6,487 bases of DNA from Xanthobacteraceae bacterium (lineage in GTDB: Bacteria; Pseudomonadota; Alphaproteobacteria; Rhizobiales; Xanthobacteraceae). The stretch lies in assembly GCA_030037105.1 (NCBI GenBank), contig JASHRY010000130.1, positions 1 through 6,487 on the forward strand, written 5' to 3'. Positions 1 to 6,164 of the stretch are shown here, piece after piece; positions within the stretch are counted from its first letter, which is position 1, and the number at the start of each line of letters is the position of its first letter. A program made the position numbers and the translations under genes. A model generated the notes under the pieces. It saw only the letters and a list, made by a program, of their open reading frames with translations. It ran no database searches and had not been told where the DNA came from.

Positions 1-171
1 ATAAACGACGCGAATTGAGCCTGCGGTGAAGCGGCTGTTGCCGCCGGACTCCTCCTCCGGCGCCGCTTCAAGCATGAGCACCTTTGCGCCCTGCTCTTGC
101 GCCGCCAATGCCGCGCAAAGCGCCGCGTTACCGGCGCCGACCACGATTACATCGGCAGATTGATCTATCAT
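1..171 (-). CDS. FAD-dependent oxidoreductase, tricarballylate dehydrogenase-like (N-terminal part, runs off the window)
   Basis: Only the first 57 residues are present; the gene continues past the left edge. The protein opens with an N-terminal FAD-binding Rossmann motif: V-V-G-A-G-N-A-A at residues 10-17, followed by a helix and the acidic end of strand 2 (L-M-L-E, 32-35) that normally binds the FAD ribose. A G-G-N-S-R-F-T segment follows at 43-49. The G-A-G-N-A-A-L-C-A-A start and the G-G-N-S after the acidic residue are typical of the fumarate reductase/succinate dehydrogenase flavoprotein family, and especially of TcuA-like tricarballylate dehydrogenases, which oxidise tricarballylate to cis-aconitate. 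Substrate cannot be decided from the N-terminus, so the symbol is left empty. The ATG at 171 is chosen because it directly precedes the conserved strand; only a weak purine stretch lies upstream. The gene points away from the decayed region to its right, and no convincing promoter was found. Confidence 0.85.
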   Translation of the reverse strand, partial: MIDQSADVIVVGAGNAALCAALAAQEQGAKVLMLEAAPEEESGGNSRFTAGSIRVVY

Positions 172-274
172 TTTCCCATTTTGCGGTTTGCGTATCAGGT
201 TGCCATTACAATTCGCCAGCGTTATCGAACACGGCGAGGGGTTTCCATTGGCAGATTGGACACTTTTAATGGAC

Positions 275-519
275 CCATCATCAGTAGGTAGAGAGAAGTT
301 ACAACATTCGAGTTGCTGTTGTCGAAGATGCATGCTTCGACCGCAGCGAAGCGAGTCTCGCCATCAGCCTATGTGACATGCATGCGAAATATGCGGATGT
401 GATGCTCGCGCGGGAGATTAAGAACTTTGTTGCGTCATTGCCGGACAATCTCTTCACCAATCTACCCAAAGGTCCGACCTCTTGAGATCCGCTAAAACAT
501 TTAGAAAGCCATCATCAGT
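275..519. repeat. 11-base direct repeat pair flanking the hydrolase fragment
   Basis: The sequence CCATCATCAGT occurs at 275-285 and again in the same orientation at 509-519. The two copies bracket the isochorismatase-family fragment at 288-485. Short direct repeats like this can be scars of illegitimate recombination or of an insertion, but an 11-base match can also arise by chance. No mobile-element gene lies between the two copies. Confidence 0.3.
288..485 (+). pseudogene. isochorismatase-family cysteine hydrolase, C-terminal fragment
   Basis: Reading from 288 with no start codon gives 65 residues ending in TGA at 483-485. The stretch S-Y-N-I-R-V-A-V-V-E-D-A-C-F-D-R-S-E-A-S (about 297-356), followed by L-C-D-M-H-A-K-Y-A-D-V-M (369-404), matches the C-terminal end of isochorismatase-like amidohydrolases of the N-carbamoylsarcosine amidase type. 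The usual pattern there is V-E-D-x-C-F-D-R-S-x-A-S-H-A-x-x-L-C-D-M. Intact members are roughly 200-230 residues, so about two thirds is missing, including the region that carries the catalytic Asp, Lys and Cys. An in-frame TAG at 285-287 and the lack of family sequence before about 294 mark the broken end. The usual His after A-S is Leu here. I infer a non-functional remnant; the family call rests on remembered motifs. Confidence 0.72.
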
Positions 520-532
520 TGTGCGAAGCCTA

Positions 533-815
533 GAGTCGGGACTCACTAAATCCATCATACAAGAGTAGCTGCGAGGCAGACAGAGGCCCGATAGTTGCGT
601 GCCGGTTTGTCGTATTGTGTGGCGATGCGCCTGAAGTCCTTCGAGCTGTTGAAGGCGCTTTTGACCCGCCAGCGCAGCTTGTAGAGGCGCTTGTTGAAGC
701 TGAGCAGGTGTATCCGTTGATCGCCCACATCCGGCCGGCTCCTGGAACAGGTTTTCCCAGACGCCGTGCCGCGTCCAACGCGCAAAGCGGTTATAGATCG
801 TGGTCGGAGGATTCG
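533..815 (-). mobile_element. remnant of an IS5-family insertion sequence
   Basis: A transposase remnant (555-812) is followed, on the minus strand, by a terminus-like sequence. Reading leftwards, GGATTTAGTGAGTCCCGACTC ends near 533, next to CTAG at 530-533. The end contains the palindrome GAGTCGGGACTC (533-544). Rhizobial IS5-family elements of the IS427 type often end in a GAGTC-like repeat beside a CTAG or TA target, so this is read as the surviving terminus. That reading is inference. The opposite terminus and the N-terminal part of the transposase are absent: on the right the element runs directly into the alcohol dehydrogenase fragment somewhere in 815-842. The element cannot be autonomous. 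Confidence 0.6.
555..812 (-). pseudogene. IS5-family transposase, internally deleted and truncated
   Basis: Two blocks typical of IS5-family (IS427-like) transposases lie on the minus strand in different frames. The first, about 812-731, reads P-P-T-T-I-Y-N-R-F-A-R-W-T-R-H-G-V-W-E-N-L-F, the N-terminal substrate-positioning block. The second, about 695-555, reads F-N-K-R-L-Y-K-L-R-W-R-V-K-S-A-F-N and then D-F-R-R-I-A-T-Q-Y-D-K-P-A-R-N-Y, the C-terminal signature carrying the last acidic-region helix, and ends in TGA at 555-557. Only about 35 bases separate the blocks, whereas an intact protein has the central DDE catalytic core there (over a hundred residues). The deletion also shifts the frame. 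The extreme N-terminus is missing too. The copy is certainly inactive. Confidence 0.75.
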
Positions 816-841
816 CACGAGACATTCGATCTGCTGAGAGC

Positions 842-1075
842 GATGCCATCTACACGCTGCCGATCCACTTCAACAAGGTGCTGACCGGCTCGCACGGCGG
901 CGACGCGGTCCCGCACATCGACATTCCGCGGTTGATCCGGCTCAACAAAGCCGGGCGCCTGTCGTTCGACGGCCTGATCACCCACGAATTCCCGCTCGAT
1001 GAGACCAATGCCGCGCTCGACGCGGTGCGCAGCGGCGCGGCGGGCCGCGTGCTGCTGGCGGTGGGCTCGGCCTGA
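842..1075 (+). pseudogene. zinc-type alcohol dehydrogenase (MDR superfamily), C-terminal fragment
   Basis: The last 77 residues of a medium-chain dehydrogenase/reductase end with TGA at 1073-1075. Recognisable are H-F-N-K-V-L-T-G-S-H-G-G-D (about residues 9-21 of the fragment), D-I-P-R-L-I-R-L-N-K-A-G-R-L, L-I-T-H-E-F-P-L-D-E-T-N-A-A and the closing G-A-A-G-R-V-L-L-A-V-G. This is the order of the C-terminal lobe of class III-like zinc alcohol dehydrogenases. A full protein is about 350 residues, so the catalytic zinc ligands and most of the NAD-binding Rossmann fold are gone. Homology stops abruptly at 842, where sequence of the IS5 remnant begins, so the break is probably linked to that element. 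An ATG at 800 lies in frame but inside IS-derived sequence, so a functional product is unlikely. Confidence 0.75.
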
Positions 1076-1078
1076 GGG

Positions 1079-1094
1079 CGCGGAGATTTCCGCG
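1079..1094 (+). terminator. short GC-rich hairpin after the dehydrogenase fragment
   Basis: CGCGGA (1079-1084) and TCCGCG (1089-1094) form a perfect 6-base-pair stem with a GATT loop, four bases after the dehydrogenase stop codon. No T-run follows, so it is not a classical intrinsic terminator. It may be the old 3' end signal of the dehydrogenase gene. Confidence 0.3.
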
Positions 1095-1207
1095 TAAAGC
1101 GGTGCAACGGTCCGCTCCGCGCCGGGTCGAGCCAGGGACGCCATGTCGGGACGAGAGCACAGACGTCATGACGGCTAACGCCGCCAGCGGCTCCCGTTTC
1201 CGCTACA

Positions 1208-1236
1208 TTGACAGCAGCTTGCCTGAGGAATTTATA
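1208..1236 (+). promoter_or_regulatory. sigma70-type promoter of the sulfotransferase-like gene
   Basis: TTGACA at 1208-1213 is a perfect -35 consensus. After a 17-base spacer comes TTTATA at 1231-1236, a five-of-six match to TATAAT-like -10 elements by position class. Transcription would start near 1243, leaving a leader of about 40 bases before the ATG at 1284. The right orientation, spacing and distance make this the best promoter in the window. No operator or riboswitch-like structure is apparent in the leader. Confidence 0.6.
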
Positions 1237-1283
1237 GGTGCCGATCGGTTGTTCGAAGGTAGTCGGCACTCGGCGAAAGCCCT

Positions 1284-2270
1284 ATGAGCTCCGTCACTCT
1301 GACCAAGCACGCGCATTCAGATTGCCCAGAGACGGCGAGACTCCTCTGCGTGGGCACTGGCCGCGACGGCACGCTGTCGCTCTATCGCATGATTCAGGAC
1401 ATTTTCGATCGTACCGACGGCCGCCAAGCCATGCACGAGTACTGCAGCCGCGAATTCTATCAGTCGTTCTGCGACTACAAGGAAACGGGCAACGAGCACC
1501 ATCTCGATGAGATTCGTCGGCTGATCGCCGAATGTCCCTATGACTGCATTGTCGGCAACGGTTATGCGGCGATTCTGCCGTTGTTCCGGGAACAATGGGG
1601 TCCGACTGTCAGGCTCGTGCATATCCGACGCGCCTGTCGCGATGCGTGCATTGCCAGCCTGATGAAGAACTGCGAAATGTTTCCCGTTGCGTATTGCTAT
1701 TACACTGCGGCCGAAGGTGCGAGCGTCAAGCGCATGGCCGCGTTTCATTTCGACGAAATGACCAAAGACGAATGGAAGCGGATGCCGCCCGTGGCAAAGT
1801 TCGGCTGGTACTACGACAAAACTCATTCACTGGTCGATAAATATAGCGGCCTGTTCATGGAATGCGTGGAGATTTGCACGGAAACGCTGAGCGAAGAATC
1901 AACCCGTCGCGTCATTACTAAGCTGGCGGGTGGACCCAATGAAAGCCTGCCGCCGCCGACCCATCTCAATGCCCAGGCATTCGATATTGCGTCTCTGGCA
2001 AGCGAGAATCGCGACAAGGCGATGTGGCTATTGGGACGATTGAATTGGGAGCTGCTCGTCAACGACGATGTCTATGGCATCGAGTATTTTCTCAACAAGT
2101 TTATCGCCTGGACGGGCTATCAAATCAGGGGTGCACCCCAGCTCGCCGGGGCAAGACGACCAAGCATCGGCGAGACCGCGGAGGTATTGGCGCGCGCCCG
2201 CGCCGCCCTAGAAGCGGCGAGCAGGGATATCAACGGCCTTGAAGAGCTCAACCGCGATAGAGTTGATTGA
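1284..2270 (+). CDS. sulfotransferase-like P-loop protein
   Basis: The 328-residue protein has no signal peptide or obvious membrane segment and is probably cytosolic. Residues 20-33 (L-L-C-V-G-T-G-R-D-G-T-L-S-L) resemble the 5'-phosphosulfate-binding loop of PAPS-dependent sulfotransferases, which usually reads G-x-x-R-S/C-G-T-x-x-L; here Asp28 replaces the common Ser or Cys. Residues 109-126 (V-R-L-V-H-I-R-R then S at 125) resemble the 3'-phosphate-binding strand and helix, usually written L-x-R-D-P-R-D-x-x-x-S. The middle is Cys- and aromatic-rich, and the end (about 295-325) is a charged Ala/Glu/Arg helix. By family it would move sulfate from PAPS to a sugar or small acceptor, but the acceptor is unknown and activity is not assured. 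It stands alone between degenerate genes and a convergent operon, has its own promoter, and its composition is less GC-rich than its right-hand neighbours. The ATG at 1284 has only a weak GGCGAAAG ribosome site upstream. Confidence 0.72.
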   Translation: MSSVTLTKHAHSDCPETARLLCVGTGRDGTLSLYRMIQDIFDRTDGRQAMHEYCSREFYQSFCDYKETGNEHHLDEIRRLIAECPYDCIVGNGYAAILPLFREQWGPTVRLVHIRRACRDACIASLMKNCEMFPVAYCYYTAAEGASVKRMAAFHFDEMTKDEWKRMPPVAKFGWYYDKTHSLVDKYSGLFMECVEICTETLSEESTRRVITKLAGGPNESLPPPTHLNAQAFDIASLASENRDKAMWLLGRLNWELLVNDDVYGIEYFLNKFIAWTGYQIRGAPQLAGARRPSIGETAEVLARARAALEAASRDINGLEELNRDRVD

Positions 2271-2271
2271 G

Positions 2272-2286
2272 CGCTGCTCCGCAGCG
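2272..2286 (+). terminator. small hairpin just after the sulfotransferase-like gene
   Basis: CGCTGC (2272-2277), a TCC loop and GCAGCG (2281-2286) form a perfect 6-base-pair stem directly after the TGA. It lies between two convergent genes, where a terminator is expected. No T-run follows, so the assignment is weak. Confidence 0.35.
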
Positions 2287-2403
2287 ATGCGAGGTTGCAG
2301 GTAATTGACCGTGGCATGACAGGATGGCCCGATGGCACGATTTTGCTCGATAGGAGAACATTCACATAGTGGTGGCCGCTATCGACCGTCATCAATTGCG
2401 TGT

Positions 2404-3300
2404 TCAGCGACTCCCGGCTCGATGCACAGCCGCCCGCATGGCCGGAATAACGCGCTCGACGACATTCCACACGTCCGGCACGCGAAGGCCATATCGCTCG
2501 CGGAGCAGGCTTGAATCGAGCGTGGTGTGACGCGGCCCAGCGCCTTCCGGCAGGCCTGCGTCGCGGAGGCTGCTCTCCTGCACCAGGCCCGGATCAACGC
2601 CAAGCCGCTTGGCGATGAAGCGCGCGACCTCGGCATAGGTCGCGTCGCGCGGGCCGACGAGCTGAAAGACGCCGCGCGCCCGGTCGCTCATCAGCGCGAT
2701 GATCGCGGCGCTCGCCAGATCGATCGGCACCGGCGCGAGCGTCATGTCGCCAAAGGCGCGGATCGGCTTCCCCGCCGCGAGCGCCTCGATCCAGTTGTGG
2801 AACAACGGCATTTCGGGCGAGACCACCTTCGCGAGTCGCAGGATGGCTACCGGCGCGCCGCGGTCGAGGTGCGCACGCAGCGCCATCTCCGTCTTGGCCT
2901 TCTGCCGGCCGTATTCGCTGATCGGCGCAGGCGGCGCGTCAGCCGGCATCTGCGGCAAGCTTCCGTCGAACACCTGGTTGGTCGAGAGGAACAGCACGTG
3001 GACGCCGCGCGCCAGCAGCTTGTCGATCAGTATGCATGTCTGGGTGACGTTGATGCGCGCGCTGCCGGCGGGATCGGCGGCGCAGGCGGCAAGGCGCGCG
3101 ACGCCGGCGCAGATGCACGTCGATCTCCATGTCGGCGACGGCTCCCAGGACTCGAGGGTAGTGGCGAGGTCGAGAAACGGCCGCTCCGGCGCTGCGCGCT
3201 CGGGCCGCCGCGTGGTCGCCGCCGCCGGCAGGCCTTGCGCCTGCATCGCGCGAGCGATGGCCGCACCGATTTCCGAGTCGCCGCCGATGATGAGGAACAT
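2404..3300 (-). CDS. NAD(P)-dependent extended SDR, RmlD-like sugar reductase/epimerase
   Basis: The 298-residue protein begins with a Rossmann fold: F-L-I-I-G-G-D-S-E-I-G at residues 2-12 is the glycine-rich NAD(P) site, shortened compared with the usual G-x-x-G-x-x-G. The catalytic region shows L-S-T-N-Q-V-F-D-G (105-113), equivalent to the S-T-D-Y-V-F-D-G of dTDP-4-dehydrorhamnose reductases, and Y-G-R-Q-K (130-134), the SDR Tyr-x-x-x-Lys pair. Later come P-V-P-I-D-L-A-S (191-197) and a variable substrate-binding C-terminus. Extended SDRs of this kind reduce, epimerise or dehydrate sugar nucleotides or related sugars in the cytosol. It is the last gene of the operon, after the transketolase pair, so it probably acts on the product of that pathway. 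The ATG at 3300 is preferred over an in-frame GTG at 3324 because AAGGGGG lies 8 bases before it and the glycine motif then begins at residue 6. Exact substrate and cofactor preference cannot be told. Confidence 0.85.
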   Translation of the reverse strand: MFLIIGGDSEIGAAIARAMQAQGLPAAATTRRPERAAPERPFLDLATTLESWEPSPTWRSTCICAGVARLAACAADPAGSARINVTQTCILIDKLLARGVHVLFLSTNQVFDGSLPQMPADAPPAPISEYGRQKAKTEMALRAHLDRGAPVAILRLAKVVSPEMPLFHNWIEALAAGKPIRAFGDMTLAPVPIDLASAAIIALMSDRARGVFQLVGPRDATYAEVARFIAKRLGVDPGLVQESSLRDAGLPEGAGPRHTTLDSSLLRERYGLRVPDVWNVVERVIPAMRAAVHRAGSR

Positions 3301-3308
3301 CGACTGCG

Positions 3309-3315
3309 CCCCCTT
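3309..3315 (-). promoter_or_regulatory. ribosome binding site that fixes the SDR start
   Basis: On the minus strand AAGGGGG is followed by an 8-base spacer and then ATG at 3300. The alternative upstream GTG at 3324 has no comparable site, so the shorter protein is favoured. Confidence 0.7.
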
Positions 3316-3348
3316 ACCCGTCACCGCGAAGTTGCCGCGGCGTTGCCG

Positions 3349-4296
3349 TCAAGCCACTCTTTCCTTTACTTTCAGAGACTTGCCGACACGCGCGGCGATC
3401 TGATGGGGGGCGAGGCCGTAGACTTCGAAGAGCTCCTCCTGCACGCCGTACTTATGCGGAAAGGCATCGGGCAAGCCGATCCGTAGCAGCGGCGGCGCGG
3501 CACCGAGTTGCCCGACCAGCACGTCGGTCACGGCACTGCCGAAGCCGCCGATCATGGTGCCCTCCTCCACCATCACCACCAACTCGGCGTCGCGGCCGAA
3601 TTCGAGCACGGCCTCCACATCGAGCGGCTTGATGGTATGGAAGTGCACGACCGCCACGTCATGACCGTCCCGTGCAAGCAGGTCGGCGGCGGCGAGACTA
3701 TTGGTCGTCATCACGCCAGTCGCCATCAGCACGATCGCGCGCCGCGCCCGCGCGCGCCGCATCAAGATCGCCTTGCCGATGGCGAAGCCGTTCTCCTCGC
3801 GGCTGACCACGGGATCGCCGCCCTTGGCAAGCCGGATGTAGATCGGGCGCGGCCAGTCCAGCGTGCAGTTCATCAGCCGCACCATTTCCTTGGCGTCGCA
3901 GACCGCCGTCACCGTCATGTTCGGCAGCGCGCGCATGATGGCGATGTCCTCGATCGCGAGATGCGTCGGTCCAAGTGGCGCATAAACCAGACCGCCGCCG
4001 TTGCCGATGAGCCGCACGGGCAGATCGTGCAGGCACAGATCGATCGCCACCTGCTCGTAGCAGCGGCGGGTGATGAAAGTCGCGATCGTGTTGACGTAGG
4101 GGATATAGCCTTCCATCGCCAGGCCCGCGGCCATGCCGATCACGTTGGCCTCGGTGATGCCTTCCATGTACCAGCGTTCGGGCATCTCGCGGCGCATCTC
4201 GGCGAGCAGGCCGGGGCTGAGGTCGGAGCCGACAAAGATTACGCGACGGTCGCGCTTGGCGAGGTCGTAGACCATATTGAGGCAGGTGGCGCGCAT
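3349..4296 (-). CDS. transketolase, C-terminal subunit (pyrimidine-binding and C-terminal domains)
   Basis: The 315-residue protein carries the second half of a transketolase. The Pyr domain spans about residues 1-170: G-I-T-E-A-N (46-51) holds the catalytic Glu49 that contacts the thiamine diphosphate aminopyrimidine; T-F-I-T-R-R-C-Y-E-Q (73-82) matches the F-x-x-R-x-x-x-Q region; and G-P-T-H-L-A-I-E-D-I-A-I-M-R-A-L-P (109-125) is a family signature. The C-terminal domain (about 185-305) includes E-E-G-T-M-I-G-G-F-G-S-A-V (244-256). With the N-terminal subunit it should form an active thiamine diphosphate site at the dimer interface and move a two-carbon ketol unit between a ketose and an aldose, often as phosphates. 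It starts 2 bases after the stop of the N-terminal subunit, with GGAG inside that gene as ribosome site, so the two should be made in equal amounts. Divided transketolases also occur outside central metabolism; with a kinase, a phosphatase and an SDR, a role in making a special sugar is likelier than the pentose phosphate pathway. The acceptor is unknown. Confidence 0.92.
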   Translation of the reverse strand: MRATCLNMVYDLAKRDRRVIFVGSDLSPGLLAEMRREMPERWYMEGITEANVIGMAAGLAMEGYIPYVNTIATFITRRCYEQVAIDLCLHDLPVRLIGNGGGLVYAPLGPTHLAIEDIAIMRALPNMTVTAVCDAKEMVRLMNCTLDWPRPIYIRLAKGGDPVVSREENGFAIGKAILMRRARARRAIVLMATGVMTTNSLAAADLLARDGHDVAVVHFHTIKPLDVEAVLEFGRDAELVVMVEEGTMIGGFGSAVTDVLVGQLGAAPPLLRIGLPDAFPHKYGVQEELFEVYGLAPHQIAARVGKSLKVKERVA

Positions 4297-4298
4297 GC

Positions 4299-5135
4299 CT
4301 ACTCCAGGGCCGCATAGAGCCTGGCCACCACGTCCGTGCCGATCTTCGACTTGTGGTGCCAGGCGGGATCGTTCTCAGCGAACGCGATGCCCTTGCCCTT
4401 GACGGTATGACAGATGACGGCGCTCGGCCGGTCGCCGGCGAGCGGCAGCCGGTGGAAGACGTTGCGTAACGCGTCGACGTCGTGTCCATCGACATCGACC
4501 GCGGCGAAATTGAAGGCGCGCCACTTGTCGAGCAGCGGCTCGAGATCCTGGATCTCCCGTGTCGGACCCGCCGACTGGACCTTGTTGTAGTCGACGACCG
4601 CGGTGAGGTTCGCGAGCTTATGCTTGCCGGCGCACAGCGCCGCTTCCCATACCGAGCCTTCGTTGATCTCGCCGTCGCCCATGACTACGATGATACGCGT
4701 GTCGCGCCGCTCGATGCGCGCTGCCAGCGCCATGCCGACGCCGTAGGACAGGCCGTGACCGAGCGCGCCGGTCGAAGCCTCGACCCCCGGAATCTTCGCC
4801 GCCTCGGGATGGCCGCCAAGGATCGAATCGCGGCGACAGAAGGTGTCGAGCGCCGCGTAAGGAATGAAGCCCTTGTCGGCCAGCATGACATATTGGGCGA
4901 TGCAGCCGTGGCCTTTGCTGAGAATCACGCGGTCACGGCCCGGCCATTTCGGCTCGGCGGGGCGATAGCGCAGAACGTCGTCGTAAAGCACGCGCATGAT
5001 TTCAATGAGCGACATCGAGGAGCCGACATGGCCGCGCTCGCCGCCTTGCAGCGCGCGCACGACAAGGCGGCGCAGATGCTTCGAGCGCGCGTCGAGTGGC
5101 GTGGTTGCGAGGCCAGACGCCGAGGCGGCTGCCAT
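4299..5135 (-). CDS. transketolase, N-terminal thiamine diphosphate-binding subunit
   Basis: The 278-residue protein is the first half of a transketolase (full enzymes are about 620-680 residues). Visible motifs are G-H-V-G-S-S (35-40) with the active-site His36, S-K-G-H-G (73-77), L-G-G-H-P (106-110), G-A-L-G-H-G-L-S (123-130) and the thiamine diphosphate/Mg motif G-D-G-E-I-N-E-G (153-160), closed by Asn184 in Y-N-K. W-H-H-K (259-262) near the end corresponds to a conserved transketolase His. No key residue appears to be missing. It needs the product of the next gene for the Glu and pyrimidine-binding half. The ATG at 5135 lies 3 bases past the kinase stop and has GGAGGA 7 bases upstream, a strong site lying inside the kinase's 3' end. 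The family could also include a dihydroxyacetone or xylulose-type sugar enzyme; 1-deoxyxylulose-5-phosphate synthase is unlikely given the split and motif spelling. Confidence 0.93.
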   Translation of the reverse strand: MAAASASGLATTPLDARSKHLRRLVVRALQGGERGHVGSSMSLIEIMRVLYDDVLRYRPAEPKWPGRDRVILSKGHGCIAQYVMLADKGFIPYAALDTFCRRDSILGGHPEAAKIPGVEASTGALGHGLSYGVGMALAARIERRDTRIIVVMGDGEINEGSVWEAALCAGKHKLANLTAVVDYNKVQSAGPTREIQDLEPLLDKWRAFNFAAVDVDGHDVDALRNVFHRLPLAGDRPSAVICHTVKGKGIAFAENDPAWHHKSKIGTDVVARLYAALE

Positions 5136-5138
5136 CGG

Positions 5139-6164
5139 TCAGTCCTCCACCTTCCAAGCCAAGGACGAGAGGAAGTCCTGCGCCTGATGAAGTTGCCGCG
5201 CTTTGGCGTCGCTCCAGCTCCCCGCATCGCCGGCGAGTGCGCGCCGTTGCCAGCGCTCGGGGATGAACTCGTTGAGCAGAATGAGCACCCAGCGCAGGCC
5301 GAACAGTGGTAGAAAGGCGGCGAGGCGGCGGGCAAAGGCTGGATCGCCGTCGTAAAGCCGTATCGCCGCCTGCCGGAAACGCTGGCGCTGCGGCGGCGAC
5401 AGCATCCTGCCGGGATGCAGCAGGATATCGGCGGTCAGCTTCACGGGATCATCCCAGCCGAAATACTCGAAATCGACGAACGCCAGCGACCCGTCGCTTC
5501 GGCGCAGGCTGTTGTGAAAGCCGAAATCCGACGGCACGAGACTGCGCCATTTCTGCGGGAGTTCGGCGCTAAAATCAAGGCCGGCCGCCGCCATCGCAGC
5601 GCGCGCCCGCGCGTCCGCGCGGGAGAACTCCGCGACGAAGGAATGATCGAGGAAGTCCCTCAGCTCGGCATCACCTTCGGCGACCTCGCGAAGCCGCACC
5701 AGACGCTCCCGGATCTGCCGCACGATCTCCGCGCCGCACAAGCAAGCTTCCGCCGCCAGCGGTTGCTGCACGGCCCACGGCGTGGTGCGCAGGGCATGGA
5801 CGCTGCTGAGAAAAATGACGGCGGCGTCGACGTCGGCGTCGCCCACTTCAACAACGTCTTCGCCGTCGATCCAGCTCAGAAGCGCATAGCCACGTTCGTC
5901 ATCGACACCCAGGACCCGCGGCACCGCGTCAACGCCGCAGCGCTCCATCAGCCGCAACGCCGCGACTTCCGTCGCCAGCCGGTCGCGCGCGTCGCCGCGG
6001 CGCGGTGGATATTGCTTGAGCGCGAACGCGCCGGCACCGCTGCGCACGCGCCAGATGCAGCTGTTGCGTCCACCGGTCGCGAACCGGCTGACCTCGACAT
6101 CATCGCCGGCGAGCGCGCGGGCGACGTCCATTGCTTGCGCCAAGCTGGCGTCAATCGCGCGCAA
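5139..6164 (-). CDS. APH/choline-kinase-fold phosphotransferase (probable sugar or polyol kinase)
   Basis: Numbering is from the TTG at 6164 (341 residues). The N-lobe has G-G-R-N-S (31-35) as nucleotide loop, A-L-K (48-50) with the ATP-binding Lys50, and T-E-V-A-A-L (65-70) with Glu66 as its partner. The hinge reads Y-A-L-L-S-W-I-D-G-E. The catalytic loop is P-S-D-F-G-F-H-N (211-218), a Brenner motif in which Pro replaces the usual His while catalytic Asp213 and Asn218 remain; V-D-F-E-Y-F-G-W-D-D-P (230-240) supplies the Mg-binding Asp231. This is the aminoglycoside phosphotransferase/choline kinase fold, whose members phosphorylate many small molecules. The operon makes a sugar, sugar phosphate or polyol far likelier than an antibiotic as substrate. 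Starts at TTG 6179 or ATG 6131 are possible; TTG 6164 is chosen because GAGGAG lies 7 bases upstream. It overlaps the HAD gene by 14 bases. Confidence 0.85.
   Translation of the reverse strand: MRAIDASLAQAMDVARALAGDDVEVSRFATGGRNSCIWRVRSGAGAFALKQYPPRRGDARDRLATEVAALRLMERCGVDAVPRVLGVDDERGYALLSWIDGEDVVEVGDADVDAAVIFLSSVHALRTTPWAVQQPLAAEACLCGAEIVRQIRERLVRLREVAEGDAELRDFLDHSFVAEFSRADARARAAMAAAGLDFSAELPQKWRSLVPSDFGFHNSLRRSDGSLAFVDFEYFGWDDPVKLTADILLHPGRMLSPPQRQRFRQAAIRLYDGDPAFARRLAAFLPLFGLRWVLILLNEFIPERWQRRALAGDAGSWSDAKARQLHQAQDFLSSLAWKVED

Noticed and set aside
321..341. Inverted repeat GTCGAAG / CTTCGAC with a 7-base loop
   Set aside because: It falls inside the conserved V-E-D-A-C-F-D-R codons of the hydrolase remnant, so protein coding explains it better than an operator or terminator.
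84..376. Short overlapping plus-strand open frames near the left edge
   Set aside because: Partly antisense to the FAD oxidoreductase, no ribosome sites, no motifs. I see no gene in 172-287.
1102..1287. Possible 61-residue small gene before the sulfotransferase-like gene
   Set aside because: It runs through the promoter, overlaps the next start codon, lacks a ribosome site and has no family resemblance.
2527..3486. Long plus-strand open frame opposite the SDR gene
   Set aside because: It is Arg/Ala-rich with no family motifs and lies antisense to a clear SDR. High-GC codon bias commonly creates such open frames.
3508..4317. Long plus-strand open frame opposite the transketolase C-terminal gene
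   Set aside because: The His/Asp/Arg-rich product has no recognisable domain, while the minus strand encodes unmistakable transketolase motifs.
4482..5312. Plus-strand open frame opposite the transketolase N-terminal gene and the end of the kinase gene
   Set aside because: It crosses two well-supported genes on the other strand and has biased, motif-free composition.
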